From Clitoria ternatea (taxonomy: Eukaryota > Streptophyta > Magnoliopsida > Fabales > Fabaceae): a DNA stretch of 64,000 nucleotides. This document shows positions 44,594 to 55,903 of this stretch, in pieces; position 1 is the first letter of the stretch; each line of letters opens with the position of its first letter. Under the pieces are notes generated by a model, which saw only the letters and a list, made by a program, of their open reading frames with translations, searched no databases and was not told the DNA's origin. The stretch covers positions 85,377,501 to 85,441,500 of the forward strand of contig CM075670.1 of NCBI GenBank assembly GCA_037962975.1, written 5' to 3'. Position numbers and translations under genes: made by a program.

Positions 44594-46537
44594 ATGGCCA
44601 CCACCACCATCCTTCTAGGCCCACCAGAGCTCTACAACCCCAAACCCAAACCCACCACAGCCACAACCACAACCACAGAACAAACCCCTTCAACGGAAAC
44701 AGAACAAACCCCTCCAAAGGCAACAATTCCAAACCCTTTCATAGACCTAATGGTATCACAATTCAACACCATAGCAACAACCCAACAAAACCCACCCATG
44801 ATGGGCCTAACAGAGAACCAATCCCCAACATTCCTCACCACAGGAAACCCATGTCTCGATTTCTTCTTCCATGTCGTCCCCGACACTCCCCCCGACACCC
44901 TCATCCAAAGACTCGAACTTTCCTGGGCCCACAACCCCCTCACCTCCTTAAAACTCGTCTGCAACCTCCGCGGTGTCCGCGGCACCGGAAAATCCGATCG
45001 CCAAGGTTTCTACGCCGCTGGCCTCTGGCTCCACACCCACCACCCCAAAACCCTTCTCGCCAACGTCCCCTCCCTCGCCGATTTCGGCTACTTCAAGGAC
45101 CTTCCCGAAATCCTCTACAGGCTTCTAGAAGGTTCCGAAGTCCGCAATATACAAAAAGAACAATGGCAGAAGAGGAAAAGAGGGTTCCACCGTAAAGGAC
45201 CCACCAAGAAGAAACCGAAAAAGGAGTATTTGGCTGTGAAAGAAAGGAAGGTCATCGATGTCGTGGAAAGGGCAAAAGCTGAAAAGGAAAATGCTCATAT
45301 TGCAAGGGAGGAGAAAAAAATTGCCATGGCCAAGAAGCTCATTGATCGGTATGGAAATGATGAGAATTTCAGGCTTCTTCATGATCGTGTTTCTGAGTAT
45401 TTTGCTGAGTGTTTGAAGAAAGATATAGAGTTTTTGAGATCCGGGAAGGCCACAAAAATTAGTCTTGCTGTTAAATGGTGTCCCTCTGTGGACTCTTCTT
45501 TCGATCGATCCACATTGTTGTGTGAGAGTATTGCTAAGAGGGTTTTCCCTCGTGAGGAGTATGAGGGTGTTGAGGAGGCGCATTATGCTTACAGGGTTCG
45601 TGATCGTTTGAGGAAGGAGGTGTTGGTGCCTTTGAGGAAGGCGTTGGAGTTGCCTGAGGTGTACATTGGTGTTAATCGTTGGGATTCAATTCCTTACAAC
45701 AGGGTTGCCTCTGTGGCAATGAAGTTTTACAAGGAGAAGTTCTTGAAGCATGATAAGGAGCGGTTTGAAGCCTATTTGGAGGATGTGAAGTCGGGGAAGA
45801 GCACTATTGCTGCTGGTGCTTTGCTTCCTCATGAGATTATAGGGTCTTTGGATGAGGGAGATGGTGGTGGTGTGGCGGAGTTGCAGTGGAAGAGAATGGT
45901 AGATGATATGCTCAAGAAAGGGAAGATGAAGGATTGTTTGGCTGTTTGTGATGTCTCTGGAAGCATGTCTGGGATTCCCATGGAGGTGTGTGTGGCATTA
46001 GGGTTGTTGGTGTCTGAATTGAGTGAGGAACCTTGGAAGGGTAAGGTTGTTACTTTCAGCGAGTCACCGCAGCTTCATTTGATCGAAGGGGATGATCTTA
46101 AGTCAAAGACAAACTTTGTGAGGCTCATGGATTGGGGGATGAACACTGATTTCCAGAAGGTGTTTGATCTCATACTGGAAGTGGCTGTTAGTGGGAAGTT
46201 GGAGCCGGATCAGATGATCAAGAGGATTTTTGTGTTCAGTGACATGGAGTTTGATGAAGCATCAGCAAACCCTTGGGAGACTGATTACCAAGCAATTGTT
46301 AGGAAGTATGAGGAGAAAGGCTACGGCTCTGCTGTGCCCCAGATTGTGTTTTGGAATCTTAGGAACTCGAGGGCTACTCCGGTCCCGGCCACCCAGAAAG
46401 GAGTGGCACTGCTTAGTGGTTTTTCTAAGAATTTACTGACATTGTTTTTGGATAATGAAGGGGATCTGAACCCTTTAGAAGCCATGGAAGCAGCTATATC
46501 TGGCCTCGAATATCAGAAATTAGTAGTGCTGGATTAA
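44594..46537 (+). CDS. DUF2828 family protein with von Willebrand A-type domain
   Basis: Single-exon gene, 647 residues, with ATG in a good context (AACCATGGCC). The first 45 residues are Thr/Pro/Lys-rich and variable-looking. From about residue 80 the protein follows the plant DUF2828 family (FFFHVVPDTP, LVCNLRGVRGTGKSDRQGFY). A Lys/Arg/Glu-rich helix lies at about 190-250. The C-terminal part is a vWA fold with a metal-site motif DVSGSMSG (about residue 452), Thr in NTDFQ (about 518) and Asp in FSDMEFDE (about 549), so the metal site looks complete. No signal peptide or membrane segment is seen. The biochemical role of the family is not established; similar proteins occur in other plants and in some giant viruses. 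The first third is rich in C at third positions, the rest is not. It is unbroken and the only gene here that looks like an expressed host gene. Confidence 0.92.
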   Translation: MATTTILLGPPELYNPKPKPTTATTTTTEQTPSTETEQTPPKATIPNPFIDLMVSQFNTIATTQQNPPMMGLTENQSPTFLTTGNPCLDFFFHVVPDTPPDTLIQRLELSWAHNPLTSLKLVCNLRGVRGTGKSDRQGFYAAGLWLHTHHPKTLLANVPSLADFGYFKDLPEILYRLLEGSEVRNIQKEQWQKRKRGFHRKGPTKKKPKKEYLAVKERKVIDVVERAKAEKENAHIAREEKKIAMAKKLIDRYGNDENFRLLHDRVSEYFAECLKKDIEFLRSGKATKISLAVKWCPSVDSSFDRSTLLCESIAKRVFPREEYEGVEEAHYAYRVRDRLRKEVLVPLRKALELPEVYIGVNRWDSIPYNRVASVAMKFYKEKFLKHDKERFEAYLEDVKSGKSTIAAGALLPHEIIGSLDEGDGGGVAELQWKRMVDDMLKKGKMKDCLAVCDVSGSMSGIPMEVCVALGLLVSELSEEPWKGKVVTFSESPQLHLIEGDDLKSKTNFVRLMDWGMNTDFQKVFDLILEVAVSGKLEPDQMIKRIFVFSDMEFDEASANPWETDYQAIVRKYEEKGYGSAVPQIVFWNLRNSRATPVPATQKGVALLSGFSKNLLTLFLDNEGDLNPLEAMEAAISGLEYQKLVVLD

Positions 46538-46600
46538 ACTGTCTATTGTAATCAGTGGGTTTTATGGAAAAATAATGCATATAATAAATAACCTTCAATA
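46538..46600 (+). terminator. Probable 3' UTR and polyadenylation region
   Basis: AATAATG and ATAATAAATAA signals at about 46570-46590, within 60 bp of the stop codon. Confidence 0.5.
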
Positions 46601-46956
46601 ATTAAAGAAATGGAATTTAGAAATATTTGACTTGTTTTTGTTTATAATAGTTATTAGTATTGTTATTACTTGTGTGATATTTTGGTATGTCTTATATTGA
46701 AATGGCTGCAATCTTAACAAGGACACAGCAATGTCCCTCAAATTCTATCTGTTTGTTGAGCTTTATGTTTATACTGAGAGTCACTCTTTCTCAGTTTCTC
46801 ATTCATAAACTCTTTTGCCATCTTTCTACCAGAGATCTTCACCGCATTCAATGAGGGTTAATTAGTCCTCGGGATCATTCTTTTGGTTTTTTAGGTAACT
46901 GGGATCACTCTTGCTTCATCTATATTTAGCAATCTTTTCATTTCAGTCCACATAAT
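46601..46956. other. No gene seen
   Basis: Intergenic sequence downstream of the DUF2828 gene. Confidence 0.5.
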
Positions 46957-47636
46957 GTAACATTCCAGATTATTCGGGAGAGCCTTTAAATAATTGGAAA
47001 AAGAATAGTAAATAGAGGTTTTAATGATTGGTAATAATAATTAGTAAATAGAGTAATAATAATTAATAATAGTAATGGTGAACGGATGGTAAGTAGTATT
47101 AGAAATCATGACATTAATATAATAATAGTAATGATATACTTTAATAAAATAATGGTGTAATAATATTATAACTTATAGTAATAATAATAATAAAGATAAT
47201 TATGAACGAAAAAATATTTAGAAGACTTCTTGATCAGTGTGCACATTGGAAAATTATACTAGGAATAGGAACGAGCGACTAGAAATATCAAAAGCCGTGA
47301 GACGAGAAGAGTGCTCCGAGACTTCGATATTTAATTGAGAAATTTTCTGAGTGTCTTTTTAAAAAATTATCAAGAACATGTTAGAACCTCGACCCCTCCA
47401 TCTCTTGATGTCGAAATTTGGGCTGTGTTTAGTTATAGAAAATTATTCTAGGTTTTTGAAAAAAGTTTTTCGTTTGTTTTTTAAAATTTTCATTTCTTAA
47501 AATAGCTAAAAAAAATTTGAAAACTCGTTTAGTTAATGTGACAGTTTTTCAATTTGGAAAACTAGAAAACTAAAAAAGTTGTTAAGTGCACTTTGTTTTT
47601 TCAAGCATTCTTTAATTCAAATTAAGTGAGATATGT

Positions 47637-47673
<37 letters not shown>

Positions 47674-48194
47674 TATGACAATATTGTATAGTATATGTAT
47701 CACATAAAAACTGTGATAAAAATTTAAAGTAATATTAAAATGAGAGCAAATGAGTTTGTGTTTAAATATATTTCAAAATAGTAGCAGTAAAACTTTTCGA
47801 ATTTCGAATTAGTAGCAGCTTGTTTCATATTCCCATTTGGTTCTAGTAATCTTTATCTTGTAATTCAGTCACCTTATCTTGTAATTTAGTTACCGTCTTT
47901 TCTATTTTTTTACTGTTCTTAAAAAACCTTTTAAAAAAGTTTTCTAATTTTCTTAAAAAATAGAAAACCATTTTCCTATTTTTCTATAAAAAATTTCAAC
48001 TAATTTGTAAATAAATAGTTTTTTATTCTTTTAATTTTTCTAAGAAAACTTATGAACTAAACGCAACATTAGCGATTCTTGTTCTCAAATTTTCGTATTG
48101 AAATTTTCTACAACTTTTATATTAACAAAAAGCCCACTTCTAAGCCCAGTTTACAAAACACTACACTGACTTGTGATTTCTTAGATTCGATTGA

Positions 48195-48670
48195 GCACCT
48201 TTCGGTATTTTGAGCATATCTCCCTTATTCGTTATTGAAATCGAACGATTCTTTTTTAAAACTTTTTGTATTGAAAGTATCTACATTTCATATCGAGACC
48301 ACGAAGGCCAATTGAAACACATAAATACCAATTTTTGCTTCAAGTTGTTTGACTTGAAATTCACGCGGTAACTACACACATTTTGTATTTTTCTTATAAC
48401 TCTTTCATCCATTGTCGGAATCGAGTGATTCTTATCCTCAAAATTTCTTTACAAAATTATCTATAACTCTTATGAATACACCAAAAGCTAATTCCCAACC
48501 AATTGTTCCCAGTTTTTCTTTTAAGTGGTTGTTCCTATTTTGCGTCCAGATTTGGCAGTCTTTCATATTTTGGCCATAACTCTCATTACGAGTGTCAGAA
48601 TGCGATGATTTTGGACTTTTTGGAAAGGAAAAAGAGAGATCTACAACTCTCATGTTGACCATTTTGTCTA
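48195..48670 (+). repeat. About 180-bp repeat, three imperfect units
   Basis: Units near 48195, 48375 and 48555 share a string like TTTTGG.CATAACTCTC.TT, then GAATCGA.TGATT, then ATCTACAACTCTCATATTGACC. A partial fourth lies at about 48072-48125. Confidence 0.65.
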
Positions 48671-48860
48671 ATTCCTATCAGAACTAAAATTTGTTTTCAT
48701 GACAAAGTTATTACGAAATTGCCTCCATAATTGTCCACATGTCACCACCTCATGTTTCATGATTCCATGCACCACCAGCACTTGCACCTCACCTTCCATG
48801 CACACCAAGAAGCTGCCACCTGCCCCTCCATGTGTCACTACAACATTCACCACTCCCCTC

Positions 48861-48868
48861 TATAAATA
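48861..48868 (+). promoter_or_regulatory. TATA box
   Basis: CCTCTATAAATAATCCC, followed about 40 bp later by a long CT-rich leader. Confidence 0.5.
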
Positions 48869-49000
48869 ATCCCACCAAAACCTTATTTTGCTTTTCTTTC
48901 TCATCCATTCTCCTCCCTCCCTCCCTCTCTTAGCCATACCTCATCTTCCTCTCCCACCCTTGTAAAATTTCTTTCTCTCTTTTCCTCTCATCAAGGTCAA

Positions 49001-52000
49001 ATGGCCTCCACCATGAACAACCCCTCTCCTCTCCTCTTGTCTTACCATAACCACTAAACAACCATCATGCATGTGTGTATTTTGAGTAAATTATGCGAAA
49101 TGTTGGATAAACGGTGTTGGAAGTATAGTACGGGAATTATATGTATTTTGAGTTAAGAAATAAAATCAATTAATTTAGGTGATGTATTGAATAATTTGTA
49201 ATAGTATAATCTATGTTTGTAATGTTGTATGAAAGTTTTCTGTGAAAAGATATAGGAATTTGCCATGTCTTCACTAAGAAATTGAATGAAGGTAAACTAT
49301 GATTAATTTAATTGATTGATGTGATGGATAATTCATAGTGGTTGTGTTTGTACCTGTGATATTATTGGTGATATTCTGTGAATATATATAAAAAGGTGTT
49401 GCCATGCAAGATTTATTTGTGTTATTGATGATTTTAGTAGGAGTAAGTCATGATTGATAACACTGGCTAATGTTGTGATTGATCTATGTAGATAGACTAA
49501 AATGCTTATTGGTAATGGATTTAAATAGACTTAAGTCCCCAGTAGGGTTCGAAATGGGTGATTGCTGAATAAGAATGATAAAAATTTATGATGTATGATA
49601 CCGGTATCTGTATTGATGTGAATATACTCTTTTAATGTTTTAACGATTGAAATTTTGGATTTGTGCGGCTCATAAGACTTTGTCCTTAATCACTAAGTAA
49701 AATGGGAAACATAAATGTAACTAGATCGAAAAGTGATCCTGAACTAATATTTGAAAGTATTTTACGTTGGTAAGCGAAAATAAAAAGATTATTCAACTTG
49801 GATTTCTAAATTAATTAAATCATGATATTATGGTTTTGACAAAAATGATAGCTTTATAGAAAAAGAATTTTATGCTTAAGTTTCAAAGTAGTATTTTATA
49901 AATAAATAAAAGTATAAACTACCTTTGAAAGTTTTAATCCTTAGAAAACAAGGAACAAAGTTTCGTAACAACCAATGCTGCACGAGAGCATTCATAGTAA
50001 CACCCTCGGTTAACTAGGACAATCTCTTCCACTAGATTATCCTGGTCAACTGAGAGGTTACAAGTTTAGAAAAATGTGGAAGTTTTTTTTTGTACAAGAA
50101 ACTTGGTGGAATAGATATATCTTATACACAAAATAATTATATATAATACATGGTCGTAACTATAACTGTACAAACTGAAAGTAAAGGGCACGTAGGCTCC
50201 CATGAATGAAAATAAAATTTAACCTATTATATTTATCCATGGTTCGAGAAGAGTCTAGCCGCTCCTCATTCTGAAGTCTGTCTTCATCCCCACGATGTTT
50301 GGAAAAATAGCGTAAGGGTGAGTATTCACCTCCACAACAATCGAGAAGGTGCCTCATCGATGCCTGTCCCCATACAACACAAACAATCCAGAATTGAATC
50401 CCTTCCACTCTCTTTGGGGTCCCTATGATATGTTCCAAGTTATCTCACCACTCTTGATCGTAGCTAACCATTCCTATTTTCTCATTCATCTCTCAGGATT
50501 ACTAACATCTATATAATCATACTCAAACAACGAGCAATCACAATTATAATGATGCAATGTATGAGTTTATTTCGTTATTTCTAATCTTTTATTAGTCATC
50601 ATGATACATGTGGGCCCATCTCCTCCTTAATAATCTCATACAATATCCATGTGCACAACAATCCCACCTTATTCTCCCTGCCCAACTAGAGCGATCGCAG
50701 CTCTCCTCATTCTGGTTTTCACAAATGGGTAAGGACTTGTAGTCCAATCATCATAATGGCTAATCACGCATCTCAACAGAACGGGCACTCCACAATCATA
50801 GAAAATCCTGCCTCTTGTCAAAGTATACTAGAGTTTGCTAGGGGCTGTCTGGCAACGGGTGTGAATCTGATGCCACTTGGAATTCCCGCCTCCGATATAC
50901 TCCCTAGACTGCCCCCGGATGTCGAGGCGCGACAGATTCTTCAGTGTATCCATCACTGTATGCTCTAGGGGATTATTCCAATGTCCCTCCTTAGCTCCAA
51001 ATATGATGCATAATTCAACAATTCATTTTTATTTAGTAGTCCTTGGTAGGGTCCCTAAATGACTCCCCTCCATTTCTAATGTCGAGTTCTTTTTCTTTAC
51101 TCAGTATAACCAAATTTTCTCTTTTTCTTTATTTTAGTAAACTTACTCAACACTTAGGAATTAAGTGAGGTTTTATATTTTCTCAATAATTTGGGGTACA
51201 TTGGTGCTTCAACGCTCACAATTCATCTCAGATCCGAGTCTCACATACTTTCATATTTAAATCATTTTAGGACCAGTACCGATACCATTTTCCATATCTC
51301 TCATTCACAATTTTCTTATCTAGTTATCTATGCATCATATAACATACATCAGTATAATATATTTAGGAAATATTCCACTCAATCAACACATTCATAATCA
51401 TACATCAACAACCATTTAAATGTATCACACTAGCCAAGACAACATATATCTCTAATGCTTACCCATGTAACGTGCACAAGCAACATACTCATGAGAACTT
51501 TACTCAATATTCATCAACATATCACCTCAATAATTATACAATGATATAATGACATAACAGTGCGTGCCTTAAATTTTTTTTATTTGTGAATGTTAAGTGA
51601 ATGACATATTTATCGGTATTGAATTTTAGTGCGCTAGTCTTTACATCGGTTGTTGTCAGATGTTTTAAGTTATACATCAGACCGGGTCGCTTTTCAAGAT
51701 GTGTGGATTCTCTTGAACCTTTTATGCTCCTATTGATTTAATCAGGTAGAATTAATTTATTTCGTGATTTAATTTCCTAACGTCTCATTATGAATTCTCA
51801 GGTTATCTTTAAGTGACCCTATCATCAATTTCCTTTCATTAATCTAATTGAGCTTTATTTGTTGAATAACTTATTTTCTTGGTCACTAAACGGTTTACTA
51901 ATCCTTTATGTTCCAGTAGTGTTTTAGTGATGCTTTTCTTTAACTTAAGATTAACAATCTTGTAACTCCTTATTTCATTTATACTATTCTTAACTATATT

Positions 52001-52600
52001 AACTAAATTATTCTCTTAACTGCATTCTTTTGATTAACTAAATTTATTTCCTTTATGCGTGTCCATTAGCTGTTTAGAAATCTAGGCACTACCTTGACCT
52101 TAATAACACAAACTAAGTCCATTATTACTTAGTTACTAAAAGTTATCATTTAATTAATAGGTCTAGTCTCTTTTCACAATAAGTCTAAGATTTATTCCTA
52201 AAACCCTTTCTTATTAATTTATATGTCGGGATAAAATTCCTTTTGTCCTAACTTTATCTCTTACATCCTAATAGTGATATCTTTCTAAAATATAATTTCA
52301 CTAGATTCTATAATTCCTTCCTTTAATGACTAATTTAATTAGTTCATTTCTTTAACTACATTCCTTTAACTATTAAATTCCATTTGCTCATTCGTCATTT
52401 AAAGACCTAGGTACCTCTTTTAATTTAGGCGTCATAACTTAGTCCAATATCGCTTAGTTACCAATTGATTCAATAACTCCTATAAAAAGTCTACATGTTG
52501 TGTACCCAAATATTTCCTTATTTTACTAGTAAATTTTTTTACTAGATAATAAATTTCCTTTAATCTTTTCTCCTAGTTTTAATGGTCATTTAAATTTCTT
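49001..52600. other. Unclassified DNA, no gene seen
   Basis: About 3.6 kb without a credible ORF or domain. Between 52020 and 52500 two imperfect units about 335 bp apart share CTTTAACT.CATTC, TTAACTA..AAATT, CCTAGGTAC/ATCTAGGCAC, ACTTAGT.AC and AATTGATTC-like strings. Confidence 0.45.
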
Positions 52601-52639
52601 ACAAGTAGTGGCAAAAATGGTGATGACTCCGTGCTGGTG

Positions 52640-52790
52640 TGACACGTGTCTGTGTCGCCAGGAATCCCTACGACACAGGTGTGTCATCCAATATTTACAC
52701 GACACAAGAAACGGCACCTGTCTTGATGACACTGGCCTGGCTGACACATGGCTGTGTCACCAGGAGTTACTACGACACACGTGTGTCGTC
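52640..52790. repeat. Paired GACACRYGTGTC inverted repeats
   Basis: Two pairs: 18-mers at 52640-52657 and 52742-52759 (TGACACA...TGTGTCA type) with 14-mers at 52672-52685 and 52774-52787 (GACACACGTGTGTC). Spacing within pairs is 30 bp in both; the pairs are 102 bp apart. The core CACGTG is a G-box. Confidence 0.85.
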
Positions 52791-52842
52791 CTGCATGCAC
52801 ACGACACACCTAGTTCAACGTTTCCTGCCCAACCCATTCGTC

Positions 52843-52850
52843 TATAAATA
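52843..52850 (+). promoter_or_regulatory. TATA box upstream of the acidic ORF
   Basis: TATAAATA, 55 bp after the palindromes and 120 bp before the ATG at 52970. Confidence 0.65.
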
Positions 52851-52969
52851 CGAATACGTTTGTGTTCTTTTTGAAGCATCAGTGTCTTATTTTACCCTTC
52901 AAGTATTTCAGTTTAGTGTGTATATTTTTAGTTTTTTGAAAAACAAGGATTTTTAATTATTTATTTAAA

Positions 52970-53191
52970 ATGAGTGATTGGTCTGATGATGATTCCACCA
53001 ACTATAGCGTACCATCAGATGAGGTGTTAAGTGACTCTTGTGCGGATGATTTGTTGTTGATGGTTGATTCTGATAATGATGATGATGAAGTCGATGTTGG
53101 TGGCTTAGATGTTTCCCGTAATTTCGGTGCATCAAACCCGATCCAGGTTCAGCCTATTGAACAACAACATTTGCACGGTGGTAATTTTTGA
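52970..53191 (+). CDS. Small acidic ORF, probably truncated by the CACTA insertion
   Basis: 73 residues starting MSDWSDDDSTN, with about 20 Asp and a NDDDEVDVGGL stretch. It has its own TATA box and leader. The stop comes 15 bp before the CACTA terminus at 53206, so the element may have landed in or beside an ORF that continued. The acidic start recalls N-termini of some transposon proteins, but there is no domain to name. Function unknown. Confidence 0.45.
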   Translation: MSDWSDDDSTNYSVPSDEVLSDSCADDLLLMVDSDNDDDEVDVGGLDVSRNFGASNPIQVQPIEQQHLHGGNF

Positions 53192-53219
53192 GTTTATGCT
53201 AAATGCACTACTAAAAAAT

Positions 53220-53705
53220 CACCTTTTAGCGACGGAATAAGTTGGTCGCTAATCCATGCCAAGACCGTCGCTAAATACATTAGCGACGACCTTTTTGACG
53301 GGAAAACACCCGTCGCTAAAACCCTCGTCGAAAATAGATCAGCGACCATAAAACAGACGTCGCTAAAATACCGAGGCATGATACCATCGCTAAAATGGTC
53401 TCTGCTTCTCTAACTTCAGCCGTCGCTAACTGTGGCCATACTGCGACCTCAGGGCTCCGTCGCTAGTAGCGACGGCCGTTTACCGTCGCTGTGGTTAGTC
53501 ATACAGCGACCTCATGCCCCCGTCGCTAGTAGCGACGGCCGTTTACCGTCGCTGTGGTTAGTCATACAGCAACCTCATCTCCCCGTCGCTAGTGGTTAGT
53601 CATGTAGCGACCACGTTATCCGTCGCTGTAGTAGCCATTCAGCGACTACTGCTGTCCGTCGCTGTGTGTATCTCATAGCGACCGTCCAATACCGTCGCTA
53701 ACGTG
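53220..53705. repeat. Subterminal CGTCGCTA repeat array
   Basis: About 25 copies of CGTCGCTA/TAGCGACG in both orientations, some as facing pairs (TAGTAGCGACGG then CCGTCGCTGTGG), with three near-identical blocks of about 70 bp (53455-53600). These are the likely TnpA binding sites and can form hairpins. Confidence 0.9.
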
Positions 53706-54056
53706 AATTTTTTAATTTTTAAAAAGTTGGTTCAATATTTACTGGTTTTGTTAATTTAACTTTAAAAATGTATTAATATTTTGTATTTTGTATTGGCTGA
53801 TAAAATTTTATAATTAAATTTAAATAATTTTTTTAAAATATTAAATTATTATTAAAAACAAAATAATAAATTAAATTTATTTATCAAATAGGTTGAATTA
53901 TTAATGATAGGTACAATAAGGCTTTTTGATTTGAATTTAATTACCAATAAATATTGACATAATAATAAATGAAGAATGACAAAATAAATACTGAATGAAA
54001 TATAACATAAAAACTAAAAATGAAATATACAATGTGTATAAATAATAAAAATACAA

Positions 54057-55824
54057 TCATGGTGGTGGGGGATCCTGGGGTGGTGGTGGGGGCGCCTGGG
54101 AAGTGGGGGGAGGTAGCCTCGCCATCAACTGCATCAATAGCTCCTGCTGCTGAGCAAGTTGCTGACGAGTCTCGGCGTGCTGCTCCTCGGCCCGCTGTCG
54201 GTCCGCCTCGGCTTGCTACGCCTCAGCCCGCTCCAACAACAACTGCCTCTGACGTCGCTCCTCCTGTAGCTCATCGTTCAGGTTTTGAATTACCTGAACG
54301 ACCTCAGTCGGAAGACCAGAGGAAGACGAAGAGGAAGGGGTCTTCCCCTTTTTCGCCAGCTGCGTGCCGACGCCACCCAATCCAAATACCCTCCCTTTCT
54401 TGTTCACACCGCCAACAGCCTCCATATAGATGACGTTGTCGTCAGAATCAGATAGGGTGGGAGGAACCTCCCCTTCAGGAGTGGAAGCCACCAGGTCCGT
54501 CTCCTTCTCAGCCCTCCTGGCCTGATACGCCTCCTGTAAATTCACAAACAATGATAGGATTAGTACTGATTTGTAAATTATAAGCATGTGTAAGTTAAAA
54601 GTAAATACCGCTAGATCCATCGTCTTTTGGTTTACCCATGCACCGGCTTTGTTCTTCTTGGTCATTTGCATGACCTCAAACAAAGAAGGCTCCCGGTGCT
54701 CCCTCAGCTCCTGTGGTGGACAAAAAACATTGAGATTATTATTTGTAAACATGTCAGACGAATCATAATAGAAATGTTTAACATAAATATACTTACAAAT
54801 CTTTTCTTGTGCTCGAGGGTTGAAATGCTACCCCCAGTGTAAACCGAGGCTGCAGCATCGGCGGCTCTGTTGGCCCTGTTCCGAGCACTCGCCTGCTGGA
54901 ATGGGACCCCGCCCCACTTCTGGACCATCCCGTCCCAATGGTCCTCCGGGATCCAACGAGGGCGCTCACCCTTGTCCCTCACCTTCCAAAGGGTACTCTT
55001 GATGATTTTGGAGGTCTTTGTGGCAAAGACCTTCCTAATCTCATCAATCATACCCTCCGCCCACTGGTAATCACGCTGTAAAATGAAATGAGAAATCAAA
55101 ATTAATAAGAGGTCTATTTTACAAATCAAGTCACAACAAATGAGCTAGGAACTTACCGAGAAGGTGTCAAACCACCTATCTTGGACAACCTTCCCAGCAT
55201 CTGTCCAAGATATATATGGACTATCCCACTGGGCCTTTAATACCTTAGTAATCGCTTTGGTAGTGCGACTACTATCAACAAAGTTGTAATGACAACAATT
55301 ATATCAGGAGAATAACAGTGGACAATCTAGGGAGACTCCCAAAATTTCGGTAGAGTCTCCCCTGTAAATGTAACATTTCCAAGTTTAAATAGTTACCCTG
55401 TTACAAACAGAAGAGTGCCCAGTACAATTCAATCTATACAAGTACTAATTAAAGTAACATCCAATAAACCAACAAGTCTTTCCACTAAAGTTTAATATAA
55501 AGTACCATACAAATAACATAAAAGTATTTGAGGTTTAGTCACTTACTTGTCTCCGGCCGGCACGGGTACCAACATGGGCAGAGGGGATGCCGGAGGTGGG
55601 GTGGCCTGATGGCCATGGTCCTCCAAGCCACCAACTCCAGGAGTCTGCTCTGGGGTGGTCAGCTGTGGGGGTGATGGGATGGTCTGCTGTGGTGGTGGTG
55701 ATGGAGTGGTCTGCTGTGGTGGTGGTGATTGAGTGGTCTCCTGTCCTGGGGTGGGAGTCCCCAGCCGGGATATCGGGGTCCTGGACCCACCACCCCTACT
55801 GAAGGGCAGTCGACGTCCCGTCAT
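54057..55824 (-). pseudogene. TnpA-like gene (plant transposase family 24, Ptta/En/Spm)
   Basis: Five exons with GT-AG introns: 55824-55547, 55271-55157, 55075-54797, 54710-54609 and 54533-54057 (TGA). Exon 1 is Pro/Gln-rich (QSPPPQQTTPSPPPQQ). Exons 2-4 carry the DNA-binding part of the family (YISWTDAGKVVQDRWFDTFS, TLWKVRDKGERPRWIPEDHW, ELREHREPSLFEVMQMTKK). Exon 5 has a Ser-rich stretch, a coiled coil (DELQEERRQRQLLLERAEA) and, after the break, a Gln/Pro-rich tail. The single defect found is an in-frame TAG at 54218-54216 in the coiled coil, one transition from a Gln codon. The protein would bind the CGTCGCTA repeats, as TnpA does in En/Spm. Confidence 0.82.
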
Positions 55825-55903
55825 CTATGGATAAAATCATGAAAAGAAAGGTCAAACTCAGGATATATATAAACCTATGTATATATGTTTAACAACTACA
55901 TAC

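Larger units (their letters stand above)
46957..49000 (+). repeat. LTR-like segment with TATA box
   Basis: Begins TGTAACATTCC, a common LTR start. It contains an (AT)n run (47639-47669), about 180-bp repeats (48200-48670), a TATA box (48861-48868) and a pyrimidine-rich leader. No matching second LTR was found, so borders are tentative. Confidence 0.4.

Noticed and set aside
44449..45195. Second-frame ORF of 248 residues over the DUF2828 gene
   Set aside because: Pro/His/Arg-rich shadow produced by the C-rich 5' part of the gene; the other frame has the domain.
54020..54433. Plus-strand ORF of 137 residues
   Set aside because: Shadow of the TnpA-like final exon on the minus strand, whose domain and splice sites are convincing.
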